Notes under the pieces: generated by a model | Databases searched by the model: none | Seen by the model: only the letters and a program-made list of their open reading frames with translations | Told to the model about the DNA's origin: nothing | Program-made: the position numbers and the translations under genes | In this document: positions 7,895-17,095 of the stretch, piece by piece | How positions within the stretch are numbered: the stretch's first letter is position 1 | Layout: each line of letters opens with the position of its first letter | Assembly (NCBI GenBank): GCA_902779675.1 | Contig: CACZCK010000005.1 | Coordinates: 45,841 to 109,840, forward strand | Length of the DNA stretch: 64,000 nt | Reading direction: 5' to 3' | Source of the DNA: an uncultured Coriobacteriaceae bacterium | GTDB lineage: Bacteria > Actinomycetota > Coriobacteriia > Coriobacteriales > Atopobiaceae

Positions 7895-10450
7895 CTACCA
7901 CACCTTGCGGATGGCGACCACGTTGGCGTCACCATCGCGCAGGTAGCTCACGTCATCGCACATGCGCTTGACCATGAAGATGCCCAGGCCGCCGATGCGC
8001 GCGTCCTCGGCCGAGGTGGGCATCGTCGGATCTTCGCGGGCAAGCGGGTCGAAGGGCGTGCCCCAGTCAGTAAGGCTCACCGTGAGCGCATGGGGGTTGG
8101 CGTTGTAGACGTACTCGACCCGACACTCGCCCGGCCCCTCCAAGTCCTCGTAGGCATAGTTGCACACGTTGACAAAGAGCTCCTCGATCACGATGTCCAG
8201 CTGATGCTGCACCGTGATGGGACAGCGACGCTGCGCGAGCTCGGCATGCATCAGGTCGAGCACCTCATCGAGCCGTGAGACCTCGGCGGGCACCGTAATG
8301 CCACCAGTTGCCTCAGGCGGCACGCCGTACTCGATCGAGAGCATCGTGATGTCGTCGGACTGCTCGGCTCCTTCGGCCCACTGGGAGAGGTCGGCGCCCA
8401 GGGCGTCCACGAGAGCATGCGGGTGCAGGTTGGCATGATTGGAGAGGAAGGCCTCGAGCCGCTCCTCACCGTACTGCTCGCCCGTGACGTCGAAGGCCTC
8501 GTTGACGCCATCGGTGTACAGCAGCAGCTCGTCACCAGGCTTCAGCATGAGGGTCGAGGTGCGGTACTTGGCCGAGTCGAAGGCCCCGAGGAAGAGACCT
8601 CCCCGCTGGCGCAGCCACTCCCAGGAGCCCCCGCGGCGCAGCAGCGGCGGGTTGTGTCCGGCGTTGACGTAGGTGAGCTCGCCGGTCTGGTAGTCCAGCA
8701 GCGCCGCCCACACCGTCACGAACATGCCCGCCTCGTTGCCCTGGCACAGGTGCCAGTTGGCCGTCTGCAGTGCCACGCCCAGATCCATGCCCACGGCCAC
8801 GTTGTTGGCAATCTCGGTCTTGGCGGCCATCATGAACAGCGACGCCGGGATGCCCTTGCCCGAGACGTCAGCCACCAGGAAGCAAGCCGTGTGCTCCCCC
8901 ACTAGGAAGATGTCGTAGAAGTCGCCGCCAACCTCACGTGCGGGCGTCATCGACGCGTAGATGTCGAAGGCCTCGATCTCGGGGAAGGGCGGGAAGGTAC
9001 GCGGCAGGGCACTCTCCTGGATGGCCTTGGCCGTAGCCAGGTCACGGTCGATGCGGGCCGCCTCGGCAGCGATGGCATCCTTGAGCGAGCCCACAGTGGC
9101 GTTGATGCCACTCGACAGCTCGGCAAACTCCATCGGGTCGCTCACCTGAACCTGCTCGTCGAGCTCGCCGTCGGTGATGCGCGAGAGGGTCTCGTTGGTG
9201 CGATCGATGTTGCGCACCACCACATCGCGCAGCAGGATGGACGCCTGCATGTAGACCGTCACGAACACCCCGAGGAAGGCGAGCGAGACCACCGTCATGA
9301 GCAGGGAGCGCCAGCGGAACATCTCGGCCGCCGATATTGCGACCATGAGCTGGTAGTCGCCGCTACGCGAGACGCGCACGTACCCGAGCTGCGTCGCCCG
9401 CAGGTAGCCCAGCACGCCGCCACCCATGTCCCATTCGCTCGAGCGCGTCGCGTCAAAGAGCGTCTCGGAGAAGCCGTCGACAAGCCCGGAGCCAACAACG
9501 TCCTCAAAGGCCTCTCCAATGTAGGCATCGACATTGGACGAGACCACGACGCCGTCCTCGGCGATTGCGCATATCCCGTCATCGCCCATCGCGTAGCCCC
9601 GTGCGACGCCGCTGATGGAGGTGTCGTGCACCTCGTCCAGGACGTTCTGTGTGACCGAGGTACGCCGCGAGAAGGCATCGAGCATGCGGTCGCGCTCGGC
9701 GAGCTGGTCAGCGAGGTACATGAGCTGCCCGCTCATCCGCTGCTCCGCGTCACCGCGGCAAATGACGGAGATGCCCGTGTAGGCGAGCGCCGCGCAGGTC
9801 AGGTAGGCAAGCGCGACGACCACCGCGAGCCATCCCTGGAAGGTCTCGCGAATGGTGCGCTGCATCGACTCGTTATGGACGGAAAGGTAGGCGTCCATGC
9901 TCAGGACAAACACGGACATGAGCACCGAGTCGAGGCCCCATTGGGCAAGGCTCTCGCGCGAGCCGATCAGCTGCTGCACCAGACCGTGCGGCACCTCGCG
10001 CTCGAGAAGCGAGTTGATGATGCTGGCACTCAGCTGGAAGTATGCGGTAAAGAGCAACGAACACGCCATGCAGCACAGGACAAGCCCCGTATACCGCTGC
10101 CAGCCAGACTTGGGATGCCGACTGTTGATCACGGCAAAGAGCACGCCCAAGACGAGTCCGACGAGCGCAAAGAGCACCACCGAATTCCAGGGTGCCATGA
10201 AGTACTTCTCGTAGTAGTCGAGGGGCAGAAGCGTGGCATGGATGAGCTCGGCGAGCCCGGCAACCGCCCCGACGAAGCATCCGGTCAGCGGCCCATAGAC
10301 GAGCGCGCTCGAGGCGATGGGGGCAAGCACGATGATCGCATGCGCGTGCCCGACCACCCTGTAGCTGAACTGGGTCGCCACCATGGCAATGCAGAGCATG
10401 CACGTGATGGCGATGCCGGTCCGCCTGATGATGGGCTCGCTCCACGACAT
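7895..10450 (-). CDS. Second membrane SpoIIE-type phosphatase/HATPase, paralogue with a different sensor
   Basis: The product is 851 aa. The N-terminal about 180 residues are several transmembrane helices unlike those of its neighbour. Another helix pair brackets an external domain (about 250-420), followed by a HAMP-like linker. From about residue 465 the sequence closely tracks the other paralogue: IDRDLATAKAIQESALPRTF, VGGDFYDIF near 505, ADVSGKGIPASLFMM, SDDITML near 697, then the HATPase N-box EELFVNVCNYAY near 753 and GGLGIFMVKR near 818. I chose ATG 10450 because GAGGGG lies just upstream; the ATG at 10486 has no such site. The pair probably arose by duplication and sensor replacement, feeding different cues into the same output. 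Confidence 0.9.
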   Translation of the reverse strand: MSWSEPIIRRTGIAITCMLCIAMVATQFSYRVVGHAHAIIVLAPIASSALVYGPLTGCFVGAVAGLAELIHATLLPLDYYEKYFMAPWNSVVLFALVGLVLGVLFAVINSRHPKSGWQRYTGLVLCCMACSLLFTAYFQLSASIINSLLEREVPHGLVQQLIGSRESLAQWGLDSVLMSVFVLSMDAYLSVHNESMQRTIRETFQGWLAVVVALAYLTCAALAYTGISVICRGDAEQRMSGQLMYLADQLAERDRMLDAFSRRTSVTQNVLDEVHDTSISGVARGYAMGDDGICAIAEDGVVVSSNVDAYIGEAFEDVVGSGLVDGFSETLFDATRSSEWDMGGGVLGYLRATQLGYVRVSRSGDYQLMVAISAAEMFRWRSLLMTVVSLAFLGVFVTVYMQASILLRDVVVRNIDRTNETLSRITDGELDEQVQVSDPMEFAELSSGINATVGSLKDAIAAEAARIDRDLATAKAIQESALPRTFPPFPEIEAFDIYASMTPAREVGGDFYDIFLVGEHTACFLVADVSGKGIPASLFMMAAKTEIANNVAVGMDLGVALQTANWHLCQGNEAGMFVTVWAALLDYQTGELTYVNAGHNPPLLRRGGSWEWLRQRGGLFLGAFDSAKYRTSTLMLKPGDELLLYTDGVNEAFDVTGEQYGEERLEAFLSNHANLHPHALVDALGADLSQWAEGAEQSDDITMLSIEYGVPPEATGGITVPAEVSRLDEVLDLMHAELAQRRCPITVQHQLDIVIEELFVNVCNYAYEDLEGPGECRVEYVYNANPHALTVSLTDWGTPFDPLAREDPTMPTSAEDARIGGLGIFMVKRMCDDVSYLRDGDANVVAIRKVW

Positions 10451-10651
10451 GACCCCTCGCCAGCAGAACAGCCCCCTCGCACCCATGGACGAGCCTTTGT
10501 CACGGGCCACGGCCATGCCTCCATTCTCGTGGCAGAGGCGGCTGTCGGCAGTGTCACACGACGCGTCCGACCGCCGCACATGCATAACGGACCGGCGCAT
10601 AGGGATAGCGAATCCCCGATGCACCGGCCCTCCTCAGAGCAGTGGTATAGG

Positions 10652-10954
10652 TTATCGCTCGACGGTGAGGACCTCGGAGAGGCCGGTCATCTCGAGCACC
10701 TCCATGACGTCGTCATGCGGGTGCAGCAGGCAGAAGGAGCCGCCTCGGCTCATGGAGAGCTTCTCCGCAGCCACAAACACGCGAAGGCCCGCGGACGACA
10801 CGTAGTCGACTCCCGTGAGGTCGACGGCGAGGTCGCACACCTCCTCCGAGACGGCGCCGATTGCCGCCTCGAGCTCCGGCGCGGTCTGCACGGTGAGCTT
10901 ACCGTCCACCTCGAAGGTGGCACGCGTGCCCTCCACGTTCGTCCTGATCTCCAT
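10652..10954 (-). CDS. STAS-domain anti-sigma factor antagonist
   Basis: This 100-aa free STAS domain has phosphoacceptor motif YVSSAGLRVFV (Ser53/Ser54) and the ending EVLEMTGLSEVLTV. Its start follows AGGAGG. It lies in the same direction between the exporter ABC gene (11008) and the phosphatase/HATPase gene, so it is the natural substrate for the phosphatase and kinase domains encoded downstream. By analogy with RsbV/SpoIIAA, the unphosphorylated form would bind the HATPase domain. Whether this releases the ECF sigma factor of the operon or another target is inference. Confidence 0.9.
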   Translation of the reverse strand: MEIRTNVEGTRATFEVDGKLTVQTAPELEAAIGAVSEEVCDLAVDLTGVDYVSSAGLRVFVAAEKLSMSRGGSFCLLHPHDDVMEVLEMTGLSEVLTVER

Positions 10955-11007
10955 CTGACTCCTCCTTGTTTGCGTACGGCGCGTTGCTGCCGTATGGTCT
11001 GTTCCTG

Positions 11008-13197
11008 CTACGACTCCTGGTCCAACCGCTGGCGCGCGACGAGCTCGGCAAAGAGCCCACCTCGCTCGATCAGCTCGTCGTAGGTGCCCTCCTCAGCGAT
11101 GTGGCCCTCGTCAACCACGAGGATCCTGTCGCAGTGACGCACCGTGGAGAGCCGGTGAGCTATGACGATGCGCGTGCACCTCAGGCCTTCGAGCGAGTCG
11201 CTCACGTGCCGCTGCGCAACGTTGTCGAGCGCGCTGGTGGCTTCGTCGAACATCAGTATACGACGGTTGCCGCAAATGGCGCGAGCGATCATGATGCGCT
11301 GGCGCTGCCCGCCCGAGATACCGCCGCCACCCTCGGTCACGAGCGTCTGCATGCCCATGGGCATCTTGCGGATGTCGTCGGCGATGCCGGCAAGCTCCGC
11401 CGCCTCCCATGCATCGTCGAGCGTGGCGGTGGGGTTGGCGATGGTGATGTTGGAGGCGAGGTCACCCATGAACAGGCGCCCGTCCTGCATGACCACACCG
11501 ATGGAGCTGCGCAGGCTCCGCAGGTCGACCTTCGACACGTCATGGGGGCCATAGAAGATGGTGCCGCGGCTGGGCTTCTCGAAGCCCAGAAGCAGACGCA
11601 GGATGGTGCTCTTGCCGCACCCGCTCTTGCCCACCAGGGCCACGTACTCGCCCGGGCGCACCTTGAAGGAGAGGTTGCGCAGCACCTCGGGGCTACCCTC
11701 CTCGTAGCTGAAGGAGACACCCGACACCTCGATGCCACCCGTGAGCGTCCCAACGCTGGGCTTGTCGGAGGCAACCTCGGGCTCGGCCTCGAGGATGGGT
11801 GCGACCATCTCGAGCATGGGCCCAATCTGCGCGACCTGCGAGGCGACTCCCACGAGCGCCATGATGGCGCCCGACATCTGCCCGTAGGCCACGTTGAACG
11901 ACATGTAGTCGGCAACCGACATGTCGGAGACGCCAGCGTAGTAGTAGATGACGATGCCGCCCACCACGCCGATGAGCCCGCCGACCGCCGTCATCGCACG
12001 CACGAGAACGGGGCGGTTGTAGGCATTGCGTGCGTAGTCCGCATACCCGTGGGCCCATTTGGCAAAGGCCCGGTCCTCCGCGCCTGCGAGCTTGATCTTC
12101 TGGATGCCGCCTAGAAGCGCCGTGACCGTGCCCGAGAGCTTTGCGGAGGACTCCATGGTCGAGCGCTCGTAGCGCGCTGCCACCTGCGTAGCCACCAGCG
12201 TGAAGGCCGCCTGCACGAAGACCACGAGCAGGGCCGGCACCATCAGGCCCGAGGCATAGACGGCGATCTGGCCCAGGTAGACCAGCGACAGCACCCACGA
12301 CAGGCCGCTGCCCAAAAACAGGCTGGTCATCTGCTGCGTGAGCATGGTGACCTGCGAGACGCGCGACGCGAGGTCGCCGCTGGAATACTCCCTGAAGAAG
12401 CTGGCGGGAAGCATCATGAGGCGTGCAAAGGTAGCCGATTCAGAGCTCACCTGCATCTTGAGCGAGACGCGCTGCATCACGAGGTTGCGGCAGGCCCCGA
12501 TGAGCACTGTCGACACCGCGACTCCCAGGAGCAGCGCGGCGATGGGCGCCACGAGGCTCGTCTGGCCGCTGGGGACCACCACGCCAAAGGCCACCTGGTT
12601 GGCCCACGCCGGCAGGAAGCCCACCACCGTGGCGGCAGCCGCCGCGCAGAGCACGACCACGTAGTCGCCGACGTCGAAGACCGACGATATGAAGGCCGCG
12701 AGATCGCGGACCGTCAGCGGCCGCTGGGGCAGCGGCCGGTAGAAGAACGTCGCCTGCTGATCGATGTGCGACGCCACCTCACGCGTGACCTTGACCTTGC
12801 GGCCCGAGCCCGCCACGAGGTAGCAGTAGCTGTGCAGGCCCTGAGGCAGCAGCGCAATCGGCTCACCTGTGTCGAGCGTGGCGAGCATCGCCCCAAAGGC
12901 GCTGCGATACCAGTCGCCCTCCAGACGCACATCGCGGCGGAGGATGCCCGACGGGCGGCAGAGCGCGTCGATACGCCGCTCCCGGTCGGTCACGCCCTCC
13001 GGGATGGGTCCCGCCTCGACGCCGCAGTAGCCCAGGCACACCTGCACAGCCGCATCGATCTGCTCGGCGGTGTCCACCTCGACCAACGGGGCGCTGCCCG
13101 CCGGGCTCACGCTGGAGGCAAGCTCGGCATAGGCCCGGTTGGTCATCTGGGCGTCGAGGCGTGCCCTGGTCTCGATCTGGGATTCAAGCCAGCCCAT
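11008..13197 (-). CDS. NHLM-type bacteriocin exporter ABC protein, no peptidase domain
   Basis: The product is 729 aa. The first about 180 residues form a soluble N-terminal domain, as in the second ABC subunit of NHLM (nitrile hydratase leader microcin) exporters. A six-helix ABC transmembrane domain follows, then an ATPase with Walker A GKSGCGKST (near 522), signature ISGGQRQR (near 628), Walker B ILMFDEATSALD and an H-loop (IAHRLSTV). It starts one base after the stop of the C39-ABC gene, so the two are translationally coupled and probably form a heterodimer. Substrates are presumed to be the GG-leader peptides of this locus. Confidence 0.9.
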   Translation of the reverse strand: MGWLESQIETRARLDAQMTNRAYAELASSVSPAGSAPLVEVDTAEQIDAAVQVCLGYCGVEAGPIPEGVTDRERRIDALCRPSGILRRDVRLEGDWYRSAFGAMLATLDTGEPIALLPQGLHSYCYLVAGSGRKVKVTREVASHIDQQATFFYRPLPQRPLTVRDLAAFISSVFDVGDYVVVLCAAAAATVVGFLPAWANQVAFGVVVPSGQTSLVAPIAALLLGVAVSTVLIGACRNLVMQRVSLKMQVSSESATFARLMMLPASFFREYSSGDLASRVSQVTMLTQQMTSLFLGSGLSWVLSLVYLGQIAVYASGLMVPALLVVFVQAAFTLVATQVAARYERSTMESSAKLSGTVTALLGGIQKIKLAGAEDRAFAKWAHGYADYARNAYNRPVLVRAMTAVGGLIGVVGGIVIYYYAGVSDMSVADYMSFNVAYGQMSGAIMALVGVASQVAQIGPMLEMVAPILEAEPEVASDKPSVGTLTGGIEVSGVSFSYEEGSPEVLRNLSFKVRPGEYVALVGKSGCGKSTILRLLLGFEKPSRGTIFYGPHDVSKVDLRSLRSSIGVVMQDGRLFMGDLASNITIANPTATLDDAWEAAELAGIADDIRKMPMGMQTLVTEGGGGISGGQRQRIMIARAICGNRRILMFDEATSALDNVAQRHVSDSLEGLRCTRIVIAHRLSTVRHCDRILVVDEGHIAEEGTYDELIERGGLFAELVARQRLDQES

Positions 13198-13198
13198 G

Positions 13199-15364
13199 CT
13201 AGTCGCTCCTCACAAGGTTGGCGTAGGCCCCGTCGGCCGCGATCAGCTCCTGATGAGTGCCGCGCTCCACGACCTTGCCTTCGTCGAGGACCACGATCTC
13301 GTCGCAGTCGCGAATGGTGGAGAGACGGTGGGCCACCACGATGCAGGTGATCTCGCGGTCGCGGATGCGGCGGATGACCTCGGCTTCGGTCTGGGCGTCA
13401 AGGGCGCTCGTCGCCTCGTCAAGGATGATCACCGTGGGGTCCTGCGCAAGCACGCGGGCAATCTCGAGGCGCTGCAGCTGCCCGCCGGAGAAGTTGCGCC
13501 CGCCCGGCAGGATGCGGCTGCCATAGCCGCCCTCGCGCGCCGCCACCACATCGTGGATGCCCGCGTCGCGGCAGGCCATGATGACCTCGTAGTCCTCGAT
13601 GGAGCGGTCCCAGAGCTTGACGTTGTCGGACACGCTGTCGTCGAAGGTGACGATGTCCTGATCGACGACCGCGAGCGAACCGCGCAGAACGGGCCGTGGC
13701 ACCTCGGACAGGGGCACGCCGTCGAAGCGCACCTCGCCCGCCCAAGGCTGGTAGAGCCCGCTCACGAGACGGGCGATGGTCGACTTGCCGCAGCCCGAGC
13801 TGCCCACCAGCGCGACCCATTGGCCTGGCTCGAGATGCAGGTCGAAGTCCTCGATGAGCGGCGCCTCGAGCGTGGAGTACCCAAAGGTCACGCCCTTGAG
13901 GTCCACCTCGCCACGCAGCTTCTCGCGGCCGAACTCTGCGGCGTCGCCCTGCGTGTCCGAAGCGTCCTCGTAGGGCACATCGGGCTGATAGCGCAGCACG
14001 TCCTCGACGCGTTCCATCTGGGTCTGCATTTCCTGCACCGTCTGGCCCAGCGTGATGAAGCTGGACACCGGCATCATGAACGAGGCGAGCAGGCCCTGGA
14101 ACGCCAGAAGCGAGCCAGTGGTAAAAGACCCATTGACGATGAGCCACACACCGAGCGCCAGCACGACGATGTCGACCAGCCTTCCGAGCATGAGCGGCAC
14201 GGAGCCCAGGGTCTCGTTGATGTAGGCCATGCGCACGCGCGCGTCGTTGACCGAGGCCTGGTACCCCGCCCAGCGCTGGAAGTAGCCGTTCTCGGCACCG
14301 GCCGCCTTGATGGTCTCGATCATCTCGATGCCGCCCACGGTGGTCGCATACAGCTTGCCGGAGTCCATGGACATCGACCGCGCCACATTGACGCGCTTCT
14401 TGGAGATGTAGTGCGCCACCAGGGCATTGACGAGCACAGCGCTCACGCCCACGAGCGTGAGCGGCACGCTCTGACGGAGCATGACCACCAGATAGAGAAC
14501 CAGCGTGACAGCGTTGACCAGCACCGGGGCGAGCTGCCCAATAAGGGTAAAGGCGATGGTCTCGTTGCTGCTCTGGCGCTGCTGCAGGTCGCCCACCATG
14601 CGCTGGGCGTAGAAGCCCACAGGCAGGTGGAGCAGGTGCCGCATGAAGCGACTCGAGCTGACCACCGCAATCTTGCCCTGGATGCGCGAGAGGTTGACCG
14701 CCTCCAGGATGGAGACCGCCCCCAGGATGGCAGCGAGCAGTGCCATGAGCGCCACGAGGGGCTTGAGCCACTCGGGATTCTCGCCCGAGAGGATGCGGTC
14801 GAGAAAGACCCTCGACAGGGAGGTGTTCAGGATGCCCACCACCGAGGTAACGGCCGCCGTGGCCATGACGAAGGCGAGCGGTCCACCTAGCCCGTTGAGA
14901 CGTTTGCGCACAAAGGCGACCTGGTCGGGAGCCTTGCCCCCCTTCTCGAAGGCGTCGGTGGGCTTGAACTCGAGCGTGATGCCCGTGAAGGACTTGTCAA
15001 ACTCCTCGAGGGGGACCTTCACCTGGCCACGAGCGGGATCGTTGATGTAGGCGCAGTTGCGGCCGAAGCCTGTCAGCACCACAAAGTGATTGAAGTTCCA
15101 GAAGATGATGCAAGGGAGGCTCGCTTTGGAGGTCAGCGCCTTGGTGGAGTAGGTCATGCCCTTGGCAGTGAGGCCATAGCTTCGGGCGGCCTTGAGAACG
15201 TTGGAGGCCTTGGAGCCGTCGCGCGAGACGCCGCAGTCGACGCGGACCTGCTCGAGCGGGACCCAGCGGCCATAGTAGGCAAGGATCATGGTGAGGCAAG
15301 CGGCGCCGCACTCCAGCGCCTCCATCTGCATGACCTGCGGAACGCTTCTGACGCGACGAGCCAT
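13199..15364 (-). CDS. NHLM-type bacteriocin ABC exporter with C39 leader peptidase
   Basis: The product is 721 aa. The N-terminal C39 peptidase domain is complete: catalytic Cys19 in ALECGAACL, His93 in NFNHFVVL and Asp109 in INDPARG. A six-helix membrane domain follows, and an ATPase with Walker A GSSGCGKST (near 519), signature SGGQLQR and Walker B VIILDEATSALD. Enzymes of this kind cut leaders after a GG, GA or similar pair during export. Matching substrates are the GG-ending Nif11 leaders at 4421, 19614 and 22906 and possibly the AAG-containing peptide at 16595. It follows the short adaptor gene by 8 bp and precedes the partner ABC gene by one base. Confidence 0.93.
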   Translation of the reverse strand: MARRVRSVPQVMQMEALECGAACLTMILAYYGRWVPLEQVRVDCGVSRDGSKASNVLKAARSYGLTAKGMTYSTKALTSKASLPCIIFWNFNHFVVLTGFGRNCAYINDPARGQVKVPLEEFDKSFTGITLEFKPTDAFEKGGKAPDQVAFVRKRLNGLGGPLAFVMATAAVTSVVGILNTSLSRVFLDRILSGENPEWLKPLVALMALLAAILGAVSILEAVNLSRIQGKIAVVSSSRFMRHLLHLPVGFYAQRMVGDLQQRQSSNETIAFTLIGQLAPVLVNAVTLVLYLVVMLRQSVPLTLVGVSAVLVNALVAHYISKKRVNVARSMSMDSGKLYATTVGGIEMIETIKAAGAENGYFQRWAGYQASVNDARVRMAYINETLGSVPLMLGRLVDIVVLALGVWLIVNGSFTTGSLLAFQGLLASFMMPVSSFITLGQTVQEMQTQMERVEDVLRYQPDVPYEDASDTQGDAAEFGREKLRGEVDLKGVTFGYSTLEAPLIEDFDLHLEPGQWVALVGSSGCGKSTIARLVSGLYQPWAGEVRFDGVPLSEVPRPVLRGSLAVVDQDIVTFDDSVSDNVKLWDRSIEDYEVIMACRDAGIHDVVAAREGGYGSRILPGGRNFSGGQLQRLEIARVLAQDPTVIILDEATSALDAQTEAEVIRRIRDREITCIVVAHRLSTIRDCDEIVVLDEGKVVERGTHQELIAADGAYANLVRSD

Positions 15365-15372
15365 GCGAACCC

Positions 15373-15876
15373 CTAGTTGCCCATGATCAGCGAGATGGGA
15401 GCCACGCGCTCGGTGGTGATCCCCACGGCCAGCGGCACGCCCTCAGCGAGGCCCGAGACGTCGCCCGTAAAGCTCACCGGATAGGTCCAGTCACCACCGA
15501 CGAGGACTGCCGTCAGGTAGTCGCTCGACAGGAGCTCGTGCACCTCGTCGTGCGAGAGCGGCACGGAGGCGACCTCCTCCACTCGCATCTGGGCGCCACC
15601 CACGCTGGCGACGTCACCCACGTGGACGCGCGCGACGTCCTCGGCGGCAAGGAAGCACATGGGGCGGCCGTCTGCCACCACTCCCGTGGCGGTAACGTTG
15701 GTGGATACCGATCCAAAGAGGCCCCAGGCAAGAAGGCCTGCCAGCAGCACCACACAGGCGGCAAGCACGACCCATACGCTCGGGTTGGTCACGCGTACGT
15801 ACTTGTCGAGGTCATCGGGACTCTGCAGCCGCTCCGAGGCGCGTTGGTTGAAGATCGACGGGGACGCCTGGGGCAT
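15373..15876 (-). CDS. Short NHLM secretion adaptor (HlyD-like)
   Basis: The product is 167 aa. The N-terminus (IFNQRASERLQSPDDLDKYV) followed by one transmembrane helix (about 33-53, ending WGLFGSV) matches the start of NHLM-system membrane fusion proteins. After the helix comes a short beta-rich domain, and the coiled-coil hairpin typical of full HlyD proteins is absent. A short arm fits an organism with no outer membrane. ATG 15876 overlaps the stop of the sigma factor gene, indicating translational coupling. Confidence 0.8.
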   Translation of the reverse strand: MPQASPSIFNQRASERLQSPDDLDKYVRVTNPSVWVVLAACVVLLAGLLAWGLFGSVSTNVTATGVVADGRPMCFLAAEDVARVHVGDVASVGGAQMRVEEVASVPLSHDEVHELLSSDYLTAVLVGGDWTYPVSFTGDVSGLAEGVPLAVGITTERVAPISLIMGN

Positions 15877-16376
15877 CAGAGGCTCCTCTCGTAGACCTCG
15901 CGCATGCGGGCGACCGCGCGGGAGAGTACGGTCGACACCGTCGAGGCGTTCATCCCCATCTCCTCGGCAATCTCGACGTTGCGCTTGCCATCGCGATACT
16001 TCATGAGCACGAGCTCACGCTCACGGTCGTCGAGCGTCTTGAGGAGCATCGTGACGAGCTCGCGGTCGTCCAAGGCGTCATGCTCGTCGACCACGGCAAA
16101 CGTCGACTCGGGAAGGTCGTCGATGGCGACCGTCGTGCGCGACTTGCGCCAGTAGCCCCTCATGCAGTTGATGGCAATCTTGACGACCCAGGTCGAGAAC
16201 TTGGCCCGCGAGGGGTCGAAGCGGTCAAAGAAGCGCGCCGCCAGCAGAAAGGCCTCCGAGACCACGTCCTCGGTGGCTGAGTCGTCGGACATGCGGACGC
16301 GCACGTAGTTGTAGACGATGGGATAGCTCTCGCGATAGAGCCTCGTAAACTCTCGCGCGCCTCTCCTAGAAGACAC
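15876..16376 (-). CDS. ECF-type RNA polymerase sigma factor
   Basis: From GTG 16376 the product is 166 aa with both ECF regions. Region 2 includes EFTRLYRESYPIVYNYVRVR, DVVSEAFLLAARFFDRF and the WVVKIAINCMRGYWRK segment. Region 4 includes LKTLDDRERELVLMKYRDG and the helix-turn-helix EIAEEMGMNASTVSTVLSRA. The frame is open to 16544, so the start is uncertain; I chose the GTG nearest the homology because the upstream part looks non-coding. It overlaps the adaptor gene and leads the exporter operon. No classical membrane anti-sigma gene follows; the HATPase domains further downstream are possible regulators. Confidence 0.85.
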   Translation of the reverse strand: MSSRRGAREFTRLYRESYPIVYNYVRVRMSDDSATEDVVSEAFLLAARFFDRFDPSRAKFSTWVVKIAINCMRGYWRKSRTTVAIDDLPESTFAVVDEHDALDDRELVTMLLKTLDDRERELVLMKYRDGKRNVEIAEEMGMNASTVSTVLSRAVARMREVYERSL

Positions 16377-16594
16377 GCCACCGTCTATGAGCGTAAACCT
16401 GCCCAAAGAGCGCCCCCTTGCCGCAACCCAACACCAAGCTGCCCGCCCCCCTGCCAAGGCCATGGCCTTTGCAGGAGACGCGGACACAACACAACTCGAT
16501 TGAGTCGCTTGATATTGTATAGCAAGAATTGCTCCGAAAGGCATCCTTCGGAGGGGGCCATCGCCCTACGGATACAGTTGACTCCCTACTGCCG

Positions 16595-16813
16595 TCAGAA
16601 GGGCCACCCAGGCTCGCCGGGACCAGGAACAAACAAGTCGCCGGCAGCAGACAGCATGTCGAGATCGTCTTCTTCTAAGGGCACGCCGTCTTCGTCGGAG
16701 GCAAGCTCCTCGAGGCAGCGCTCGAGCAAGGCGTCGCGAAACGCCTCGCTGCCGGCCGAGAAGTCGTGCTTCATGACTTGCCCAAGCATCTGTTCGAACT
16801 CCCGCTCGTCCAC
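16595..16813 (-). CDS. Candidate RiPP/bacteriocin precursor with AAG leader end
   Basis: This 72-aa acidic peptide starts at GTG 16813 with a strong AAAGGAGG site. A helical leader-like part (FRDALLERCLEEL, then PLEEDDLDMLSAAG) ends at Ala-Gly 57-58, resembling a double-glycine-type site. The 14-residue tail (59-72) is rich in Pro and Gly and ends in GWPF. It is the first gene of the exporter operon, directly before the sigma factor. It lacks the Nif11 signature, so it may be a distinct precursor family, a signalling peptide or a small regulator. The precursor reading is inference from size, position and leader shape. Confidence 0.6.
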   Translation of the reverse strand: MDEREFEQMLGQVMKHDFSAGSEAFRDALLERCLEELASDEDGVPLEEDDLDMLSAAGDLFVPGPGEPGWPF

Positions 16814-17095
16814 GCTCCGCCTCCTTTCGTGCGGTCGTCTCTGCTTTTGCCCCTTATATGCACCTCGTTCGGGTCTCGTCTCAATAATAGGCGTTTAGTT
16901 TTCGGTTTTCCGCATTGGTCACAGCCATTTGGCCATTCCGTGTGCGAAGCGTCGCTATTCCTTCGTTACGTCAAGGCGCCTTCTCGTTCACAGGCGGCGC
17001 CATGCCACGAGGGCCTGCCCGTGACTGCTGATACTGTGGGCGTGATTATGCCTCCGCAAGCGGACCCGCTGGCGGCGTCGAGGGAGGGGTGCTCC

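Noticed and set aside
16876..16883. TCGTCTCA shared with 23176-23183 as an ECF sigma promoter motif
   Set aside because: It is only 8 bases, and no GAAC-type -35 lies at the right distance in either place; precursors 1 and 2 lack it.
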